From NCBI GenBank assembly GCA_905210055.1, contig CAJLVH010000123.1:1-5747 (forward strand): 5,747 nucleotides of DNA, in the 5' to 3' direction. The notes under the pieces were generated by a model that saw nothing but the letters and a program-made list of their open reading frames with translations, made no database searches and was not told the origin of the DNA. The first letter of the stretch is position 1. Every line of letters starts with the position of its first letter. Positions 1-3,947 of this stretch are shown here, in pieces. Position numbers and translations under genes: made by a program. This stretch comes from an uncultured Enorma sp. (GTDB lineage Bacteria; Actinomycetota; Coriobacteriia; Coriobacteriales; Coriobacteriaceae).

Positions 1-506
1 TGGCGGGCACGCTCAAGCCGCAGAGGGGTACGTGCAGGATCGAGCGAGCCGCCAAAGCGCTTCTGCCGCAAGACCCCCGCGCCCTGTTCGTCGCGGAGAC
101 CGTGCTCGACGAGCTTATGGAATGGTCACGCGTCGCGGGCTATGAAGGGGTGGACGCGCTCGCCATGCTTGAGCGCCTGGGCTTGGCCGGTCTTGAGCGG
201 CGGCATCCCTACGACCTCTCCGGCGGCCAGCAGCAGCTCCTGGCGCTGGGAAAGCTTTTGCTGGTGAAGCCGGAGCTGCTCTTGCTCGACGAGCCAACCA
301 AGGGGCTCGACTTGGAGGCGCGGCGTGTGCTCGCTTCCGTGCTCATCGAGCTGCGGGAGCGCGGGGTTGCCATCGTGATGGCGACGCACGACCTCGATTT
401 CGTCGAGCAGGTCGCCGATACCGTATCGATGCTGTTCGACGGCGAGATCGCCTGCACGGAGCCGAGTGGGGAGTTCTTCGAGGGCAATGTGTACTACCGG
501 CCATAA
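1..506 (+). CDS. ECF-type ABC transporter ATP-binding protein, C-terminal part (5' end outside window)
   Basis: This is the ATPase subunit or domain that powers an energy-coupling-factor importer at the cytoplasmic face of the membrane. The frame is open from base 3 to the TAA at 504-506, giving 167 visible residues. Counting the codon at base 3 as residue 1, I see a Q-loop (LPQDP, 21-25), the signature LSGGQQQ (72-78), Walker B plus D-loop LLLLDEPTKGLD (92-103) and the H-loop histidine in MATHD (H129). Walker A lies upstream of the window. The GTG at 102 is internal, because the Q-loop is encoded before it. The spacing (Q-loop, AETVLDEL, signature) is typical of EcfA/CbiO-like ATPases and could also be the second half of a fused double ATPase. 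The gene overlaps the downstream S component by 20 bp, so the two are probably translationally coupled. The ABC ATPase call is certain; the ECF assignment rests on the neighbour and on family resemblance. Confidence 0.93.
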   Translation, partial: AGTLKPQRGTCRIERAAKALLPQDPRALFVAETVLDELMEWSRVAGYEGVDALAMLERLGLAGLERRHPYDLSGGQQQLLALGKLLLVKPELLLLDEPTKGLDLEARRVLASVLIELRERGVAIVMATHDLDFVEQVADTVSMLFDGEIACTEPSGEFFEGNVYYRP

Positions 507-1245
507 CAAGCAGCGGACGGACGAACCCGCGCGTGCGGTTTCCCGCGTGTTGCGCGCGCTCGAGGTGCCGCTTTTGGTGGCGGTTCCGCTCACGATGGGC
601 GCTATGGTGCTGTTTGACATCGATCAGGCCGCGCTGGTTATGCTCGCGGTCGTGGTGCTCGCGCTCGCGCTCTTCCTCGCCGGTTTCGATGCCGAGCGCC
701 CCGCGCTGAGGCAGATCATGCCCACGGTGGTACTTGCCGCGCTCGCGGCAACGGGGCGCATCGTCTTCGCACCGGTGCCGGATTTCAAGCCGGTGTGCGC
801 CATCGCGATCATCGCAGGTGCGACCCTGGGACGCAAAAGCGGTTTCATGGTGGGGGCGCTTGCGGCTTTTACCAGCAACTTCTTCTTTGGTCAGGGTATG
901 TGGACGCCGTGGCAGATGTATGCCTGGGGGCTTGTTGGATATCTGGGCGGTGTCCTCGCCGATGCCGGCGCATTCACCCGTCGCGATGGGAGCCCGCGCC
1001 GCGCGGTACTCGTCGTGGCAGGGTTCTGTCTCACGATGGTCTATGCCGCGGTGATCAATGCCTACGATGTCATCGGGTTCGTGAGGCCGATCACGGTTGC
1101 CGGCGTTGCCGTGCGCGTGGCGGCGGCCTTGCCCTTCGACCTCATGCACGCCTGCGCCACGGTGCTCTTCCTCTGCCTACTCTACGTGCCATGGACGCAT
1201 CGCATTGCCCGCATCGTGCGCAAGTACGATCTTCGTGACCGCTGA
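487..1245 (+). CDS. ECF transporter S component (membrane substrate-binding subunit)
   Basis: This is a probable vitamin- or cofactor-capturing membrane subunit that partners the ATPase just upstream. The 252-residue protein has about six hydrophobic segments, at roughly residues 28-43, 48-67, 78-94, 103-127, 144-160 and 174-190, with a last one near 217-238. The most recognisable block is GRIVFAPVPDFKP (90-102), then AIIAGATLGRKSGFMVGAL (107-125) and SNFFFGQGMWTPWQMYAWG (about 130-148), which I associate with the S components of dedicated ECF operons. A basic tail (HRIARIVRKYDLRDR) ends the protein. I chose ATG 487, which overlaps the ATPase gene and has purine-rich GAGGG immediately before it. 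GTG 466 is in frame but would add seven unlikely residues. The substrate cannot be read from the sequence. Homologous cassettes have been linked to cobalamin-related uptake (CbrT-like), so a corrinoid is one hypothesis only. The alternative is a general small S component for another vitamin. Confidence 0.82.
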   Translation: MCTTGHNKQRTDEPARAVSRVLRALEVPLLVAVPLTMGAMVLFDIDQAALVMLAVVVLALALFLAGFDAERPALRQIMPTVVLAALAATGRIVFAPVPDFKPVCAIAIIAGATLGRKSGFMVGALAAFTSNFFFGQGMWTPWQMYAWGLVGYLGGVLADAGAFTRRDGSPRRAVLVVAGFCLTMVYAAVINAYDVIGFVRPITVAGVAVRVAAALPFDLMHACATVLFLCLLYVPWTHRIARIVRKYDLRDR

Positions 1246-1257
1246 GGATCCGCCGGG

Positions 1258-1392
1258 TGTCCCAAAGAGGGACAGGTGCATTTTGGGACATCCGGCATCG
1301 GACAGGTAAAATTACCCCAGGGGCATTTTTACATAGCCCCCTGTCGGAAGCCCCGGTGATGTCCCAAAACGCACCTGTCCCTCTTTGGGACA
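1258..1392. repeat. 135-bp long inverted repeat (34-bp arms) with nested palindromes
   Basis: The left arm (1258-1291) and right arm (1359-1392) are reverse complements at 33 of 34 positions. Each arm is itself bounded by short inverted ends (TGTCCCAAA ... TTTGGGACA), so it can fold either as one long hairpin or as two tandem hairpins. The 67-bp centre is also paired: GACAGG (1301-1306) with CCTGTC (1340-1345), and 1306-1318 with 1320-1332 around the A at 1319 (11 of 13 pairs). No convincing protein is encoded. It lies between the ECF operon and the antiporter gene and could terminate transcription from upstream, although no T-run follows the stem. It resembles a REP- or MITE-like non-autonomous element. 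Identity with a named family was not established. Confidence 0.9.
1283..1312 (+). promoter_or_regulatory. weak candidate sigma70 promoter inside the palindrome
   Basis: TTGGGA (1283-1288, 4 of 6 matches to TTGACA) is followed after 18 bp by TAAAAT (1307-1312, 5 of 6 to TATAAT). It points toward the antiporter gene, with a predicted start near 1319 and a roughly 180-nt leader holding the right arm of the palindrome. No better promoter was seen between 1393 and 1488. The -35 box is poor, so this is a suggestion only. Confidence 0.28.
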
Positions 1393-1488
1393 TTCCTGGA
1401 TGCCGCCGTTGCGCCCTCCTGTTTGGGGTAAGAGAGACATAGCTACCATTTCGGGGCGGTGCGCGCTGCGCCCCCTGTACGATGTTCC

Positions 1489-1494
1489 AGGAGG
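1489..1494 (+). promoter_or_regulatory. ribosome binding site deciding the antiporter start
   Basis: A perfect AGGAGG lies 4 nt before GTG 1499. The spacing is slightly short but much better than the GGAG (1505-1508) lying 14 nt ahead of ATG 1523. It therefore favours the GTG start. Confidence 0.7.
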
Positions 1495-1498
1495 CTTC

Positions 1499-3514
1499 GT
1501 GCACGGAGACACCATTCTGCTCATGACGTTCGTGTTCGCCCTCGTCGCCGCATTTGCTGGCGGTCTCGTGGCGCGCGCCCTGCATCTTCCGCCCATCGTG
1601 GGCTACCTGGTGGGCGGCCTTGCCGTAAGTCCCTTCACGCCCGGGTTCATCGGCGACTCCCATGCCATGAACCAGCTTTCGGAAATCGGCGTCATGTTCA
1701 TGATGTTCAGCACCGGCTTGCATTTTTCGCTGAAAGACTTGAACGAGGTCAAGGGCATTGCGGTACCGGGCGCGGTGTTGCAGATCGCGCTCGGCACGCT
1801 TGCGGGTTTCGGGCTTGCGCGGGCGTTCGGCTGGTCTGCAGAGGCGGGCGTGATGCTCGGGCTCTCCGTGAGCATCGCGTCGACCGTGGTGCTCATCAAG
1901 AACCTCACCGACGCCGGTCTCTACCAGAGTCGCGGCGGGCGCATCGCAACGGGTTGGCTCATTGTGGAAGACCTTGCGACGGTCGTCGTGCTCGTGGTGC
2001 TGCCCGTGGTGTTCGGCCCGGGCGAGACCTCTGCGCCGGCGCTTGCGGCGGGACTTGCCGAGGCGCTGGCGAAGACAGTTGCGTTCGTGGCGCTCATGCT
2101 CGTTATCGGGTCGCGCGTGCTGCCGTGGCTGCTCGCCCGCATCGCGCGCCTCTGCCCCAGCGAGCTCTTCCAGCTCGCTGTGGTGGTCATTGCGCTCGGC
2201 ACCGCGATGGCGGCGGCGCTGCTTTTCGACCTCTCGGTGGCGCTCGGGGCGTTCCTCGCGGGCGTGGTGGTGAGCGGCTCCAAGCTCTCGCACCGCATCG
2301 CGGCGGAGGCGATCCCCTTCAAGGATCTGTTCTCGATTATCTTTTTCGCCTCGGTGGGCATGATGGTGAATCCCGGCGTGCTCGCGGCGCACGCAGGTGA
2401 GCTCATCGCGCTCGTTGCCCTCATCATGCTGGGGAAATGGGCGATTAACATGGTGCTCGGCGCGGTGATGTCCATAGGGCTCGCCACGTCGCTCACGGTG
2501 GCTGCCGGCTTGGCGCAGATCGGCGAGTTCTCGTTCATCATCGGCCAGACGGGTATGGCGCTCGGCGTGCTCTCGTCCGACCAATACACGCTCATCCTGG
2601 GCGGCGCGGTGGTTTCGATCGCGCTCAACTCGTTTGCTTTCAAGCTCGTGGAACCGCTGGAGCACCGGCTTTCCAGCGCGCCTATCGTGCGGGCTCTGTA
2701 CGAACGACATACCCGCGCGATCGAGCCTCCGAAGGAATCGCTGCTCGAAGACCATGTGGTCGTGGTTGGGTACGGGTACGCCGGCAAGAGCGTGCTCGAG
2801 GCGCTCGTGCGTTTGGAGGTTCCCTGCCTGCTGGTCGAGCGCGATCTGCCGGTTGCGGAGGAGGCCGAAGAGGAGGGCATCCCCGTGCTTGTGGGCGACG
2901 CGGCGAATTCCGAGATCCTTGCCCACGCTCATCTCGACGCGGCGCGCGTGCTCGTGATTGCGGGCGGTGGAGAGGCTGCGGCCGAAGTCATTGCTCGAGA
3001 GGCTCGCTCTCTGGCGCCGACGCTGCGCATCGTGACGCGCGCCGATTCCGCCGACGGTGTCGAGGCGCTCGTTGCGGCGGGCGTGAACGACGTGGTGCGT
3101 CCGGAGCTCGAGGGCGGCATCGAGCTCATGCGGCATACGCTACTCGATTTGGGCTATCGGCCGCGGCAGATTCAAGAATATGCGAACGACCTGCGCGCGA
3201 GCGGGTACGAGGCGCTGGGCGACGGGGCGCGGAGCAAGCGCATGCGGGCGGCGGAGCGCATGATGGCGTCGCTCGCCGAAGTCGATCTGCATTGGGTTGA
3301 GGTGGCATCGGGGAGCGCGGTCGCCGCTGCGACGCTCGGGGCGCTCGACTTGCGGGCTTGTACCGGCGCCCAGGCCGTGGCGCTTCGTCGCGGGGAAGAC
3401 CTCGAGCTCTTCTTGGGCGCGGATACGGTGCTCTGCCCCGGCGACCACGTCGCCCTCATGGGCACGGACGCCCAGCTCGAAGCCGCCGAGGCGCTTTTCG
3501 CCTACCCCAAGTGA
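1499..3514 (+). CDS. CPA2-family cation:proton antiporter, YbaL/Kef-like, with RCK_N and RCK_C domains
   Basis: This is an inner-membrane monovalent cation (probably K+ or Na+)/H+ exchanger, likely gated by cytosolic nucleotide. From GTG 1499 it is 671 residues. Residues about 5-400 form the hydrophobic exchanger domain, with the conserved GYLVGG and MFSTGLHFSLKDL blocks, WLIVEDL (E157-D158 at the ion-site helix), LGAFLAG, FKDLFSIIFFASVGMM and QIGEFSFI. The ED pair and surrounding sequence resemble E. coli YbaL as I remember it. An RCK_N/TrkA-N domain follows at about 418-540, with VVVVGYGYAG (glycines 424, 426, 429) and an acidic E447 at the end of the second strand, which suggests NAD(H) binding. 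An RCK_C/TrkA-C domain occupies about 596-668. This is longer than YbaL (558 residues in my recollection) mainly because of the RCK_C domain. Start choice: AGGAGG at 1489-1494 sits 4 nt before GTG 1499; ATG 1523 is possible but has a poorly placed site; TTG 1385 lies inside the palindrome. The gene appears monocistronic. Confidence 0.92.
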   Translation: MHGDTILLMTFVFALVAAFAGGLVARALHLPPIVGYLVGGLAVSPFTPGFIGDSHAMNQLSEIGVMFMMFSTGLHFSLKDLNEVKGIAVPGAVLQIALGTLAGFGLARAFGWSAEAGVMLGLSVSIASTVVLIKNLTDAGLYQSRGGRIATGWLIVEDLATVVVLVVLPVVFGPGETSAPALAAGLAEALAKTVAFVALMLVIGSRVLPWLLARIARLCPSELFQLAVVVIALGTAMAAALLFDLSVALGAFLAGVVVSGSKLSHRIAAEAIPFKDLFSIIFFASVGMMVNPGVLAAHAGELIALVALIMLGKWAINMVLGAVMSIGLATSLTVAAGLAQIGEFSFIIGQTGMALGVLSSDQYTLILGGAVVSIALNSFAFKLVEPLEHRLSSAPIVRALYERHTRAIEPPKESLLEDHVVVVGYGYAGKSVLEALVRLEVPCLLVERDLPVAEEAEEEGIPVLVGDAANSEILAHAHLDAARVLVIAGGGEAAAEVIAREARSLAPTLRIVTRADSADGVEALVAAGVNDVVRPELEGGIELMRHTLLDLGYRPRQIQEYANDLRASGYEALGDGARSKRMRAAERMMASLAEVDLHWVEVASGSAVAAATLGALDLRACTGAQAVALRRGEDLELFLGADTVLCPGDHVALMGTDAQLEAAEALFAYPK

Positions 3515-3548
3515 GAATCTGAGTCTAGGACGGAAAATATCACCCCAG

Positions 3549-3631
3549 GTGGGAATTTGGCACCGGGTCTCATAGTCCCACTTTCATCAAGGTGCGGGGT
3601 GGGACTATGAGACCCGGTGCCAAAGTCCCAC
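3549..3631. repeat. long inverted repeat (33-bp arms, 17-bp loop) downstream of the antiporter
   Basis: Arms 3549-3581 and 3599-3631 pair at 32 of 33 positions; the only mismatch is A3555 against G3625. The right arm is also bounded by short inverted ends (TGGGACT ... AGTCCCA), the same nested design as the element at 1258-1392. Outside it, 3512-3524, which includes the antiporter stop codon, is complementary to 3630-3642 at 11 of 13 positions with two G-T pairs. The hairpin therefore may extend across the gene end. In RNA it would be very stable and could end or protect the antiporter transcript. TTTT at 3637-3640 follows, but as part of the outer stem rather than as a clean U tail. No coding content is seen. 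Confidence 0.9.
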
Positions 3632-3650
3632 TTAGATTTTCATTCGCAAC

Positions 3651-3669
3651 AAAGTCGTAACACGATTTG
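3651..3669. promoter_or_regulatory. imperfect palindrome overlapping the cstA -35 box (possible operator)
   Basis: TCGT-AAC-ACGA (3655-3665) is a perfect 4+3+4 inverted repeat. With A3652-A3653 paired to T3667-T3668, 6 of 7 symmetric positions match. It ends inside the TTGACT -35 element, where a bound repressor would block RNA polymerase. It is short and no regulator gene is in the window. No CRP-like TGTGA-N6-TCACA site is seen. Confidence 0.25.
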
Positions 3670-3695
3670 ACTCCACCAAACTAAAGCGGCACAAT
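3667..3695 (+). promoter_or_regulatory. sigma70-type promoter for the leader peptide and CstA transporter
   Basis: TTGACT (3667-3672, 5 of 6 to consensus) and CACAAT (3690-3695, 4 of 6) are separated by exactly 17 bp. They lie in a locally AT-richer stretch (about 3632-3710) between GC-rich genes. The predicted transcription start is near 3702-3704. That would place the leader-peptide ribosome site about 40 nt, and the CstA start about 245 nt, downstream. Confidence 0.65.
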
Positions 3696-3743
3696 CCCTT
3701 TCGACCAAACGGTACGCGCTGGCATGAGCCGGCGCCAGGCATC

Positions 3744-3748
3744 AAGGA
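3744..3748 (+). promoter_or_regulatory. ribosome binding site of the leader peptide
   Basis: AAGGA lies 9 nt before ATG 3758. A properly spaced site in front of such a short reading frame is the main reason to regard the leader peptide as translated. Confidence 0.6.
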
Positions 3749-3757
3749 ATCACTGCC

Positions 3758-3802
3758 ATGCACGCACAGCTACGTAACATCCTAAGCGAGATTATTATCT
3801 AG
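3758..3802 (+). CDS. 14-residue leader peptide MHAQLRNILSEIII upstream of the CstA gene
   Basis: The short frame runs from ATG 3758 to TAG 3800-3802 and encodes MHAQLRNILSEIII. Three consecutive isoleucine codons (ATT ATT ATC, 3791-3799) come directly before the stop, with a fourth Ile (ATC 3779) earlier. Both leucines use CTA, which is rare in the neighbouring genes. It has a well-placed AAGGA, follows a good promoter by about 55 nt, and its last base is the first base of a strong GC hairpin (3802-3828). This is the arrangement of amino-acid-sensing leader peptides: slow translation of the Ile run would put a ribosome over the 5' arm of that hairpin. An Ile-responsive role, or a nascent-chain arrest role, is inference. 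The alternative is a chance reading frame. Confidence 0.62.
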   Translation: MHAQLRNILSEIII

Positions 3803-3856
3803 CGCGGGCTGGCATATGCTGCCCGCGCGATTGCGGGCGGCCGGACGGGGAGCCGC
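3802..3856 (+). promoter_or_regulatory. set of mutually exclusive RNA hairpins between leader peptide and terminator
   Basis: Three overlapping stems can be drawn. Hairpin A pairs 3802-3809 with 3821-3828 (8 bp, all G-C). Hairpin B reuses the 3' arm of A: 3821-3826 pairs with 3833-3838, extended by C3819-G3840, G3818-C3841 and two G-U pairs. Hairpin C reuses the 3' arm of B: 3837-3841 pairs with 3852-3856, which occupies G3852-C3854 of the terminator 5' arm. A excludes B, B excludes C, and C competes with the terminator. A ribosome at the Ile codons or stop would melt A. Stem C is only 5 bp, so whether it can act as an antiterminator is uncertain. Confidence 0.55.
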
Positions 3857-3880
3857 AGGATATGCAGGGCTCCCCTTTTT
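3847..3880 (+). terminator. Rho-independent terminator (attenuator) upstream of the CstA gene
   Basis: GGGGAGCC (3847-3854) pairs perfectly with GGCTCCCC (3868-3875). The stem is extended inward by GCA/TGC (3855-3857 with 3863-3865) across a two-base bulge, and is followed at once by TTTTT (3876-3880). It sits after the promoter and leader peptide and 67 bp before the CstA start, on the same strand. It can therefore only act on transcripts heading into that gene, which makes it an attenuator rather than an end-of-operon signal. Confidence 0.85.
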
Positions 3881-3892
3881 CATATCGGTCGA

Positions 3893-3920
3893 CCGCGATG
3901 CGGGAATGCGTTGTACGCGG
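3893..3920 (+). promoter_or_regulatory. small hairpin between attenuator and CstA ribosome site
   Basis: CCGCG (3893-3897) pairs with CGCGG (3916-3920). Just before it lies a perfect 10-bp palindrome, CGGTCGACCG (3886-3895), which shares bases with the hairpin. The stem ends 12 nt before the GGAG of the CstA ribosome site and leaves that site open. The role is unknown and it may be incidental. Confidence 0.3.
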
Positions 3921-3932
3921 CTTTGACTTCTT

Positions 3933-3941
3933 GGAGAAGGG
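3933..3941 (+). promoter_or_regulatory. ribosome binding site of the CstA gene
   Basis: GGAGAAGGG lies with its AAGGG 6 nt before ATG 3948. This fixes the start at 3948 rather than at the in-frame ATG three codons later. Confidence 0.7.
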
Positions 3942-3947
3942 ATCGAT

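Larger units (their letters stand above)
1246..1408. repeat. short direct repeat flanking the palindrome (possible target-site duplication)
   Basis: GGATCCGCCG at 1246-1255 and GGATGCCGCCG at 1398-1408 are the same sequence apart from one inserted G. They sit 2 bp and 5 bp outside the ends of the palindrome. This is what a target-site duplication left by insertion of a small mobile element might look like. In GC-rich DNA a 10-mer of low complexity can also recur by chance, and the spacing to the palindrome ends is not equal. Confidence 0.35.

Noticed and set aside
102..506. Treating GTG 102 as the true start of the ATPase
   Set aside because: The Q-loop and conserved sequence are encoded in the same frame upstream of 102, so the gene begins before the window.
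343..1149. 268-codon - strand frame opposite the ECF genes
   Set aside because: It is antisense to two genes with clear motifs and has low-complexity basic composition.
1258..1392. CRISPR-type repeats or an intrinsic terminator at the first palindrome
   Set aside because: There are only two arms, in inverted orientation, with no spacers and no T-run after the stem. A palindromic element fits better.
1257..1442. Small + strand frame running through the first palindrome
   Set aside because: Its translation is just the repeat arms read through, with no ribosome site and no relation to a known small protein.
1409..1483. Promoter directly before the antiporter (TTGCGC at 1409, TACGAT at 1478)
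   Set aside because: No pair of boxes has acceptable spacing. TACGAT would place the transcript start almost on the ribosome site.
1142..3136. 664-codon open frame on the - strand opposite the antiporter
   Set aside because: It is rich in Arg, His and Glu, shows no domain or membrane pattern, and lies fully antisense to a well-supported gene. It is a by-product of high-GC third positions.
3847..3947. T-box riboswitch before the CstA gene
   Set aside because: An Ile-linked leader with a terminator invites this idea, but there is no T-box consensus (AGGGTGGnACCGCG) before the terminator and the leader is too short for the Stem I architecture.
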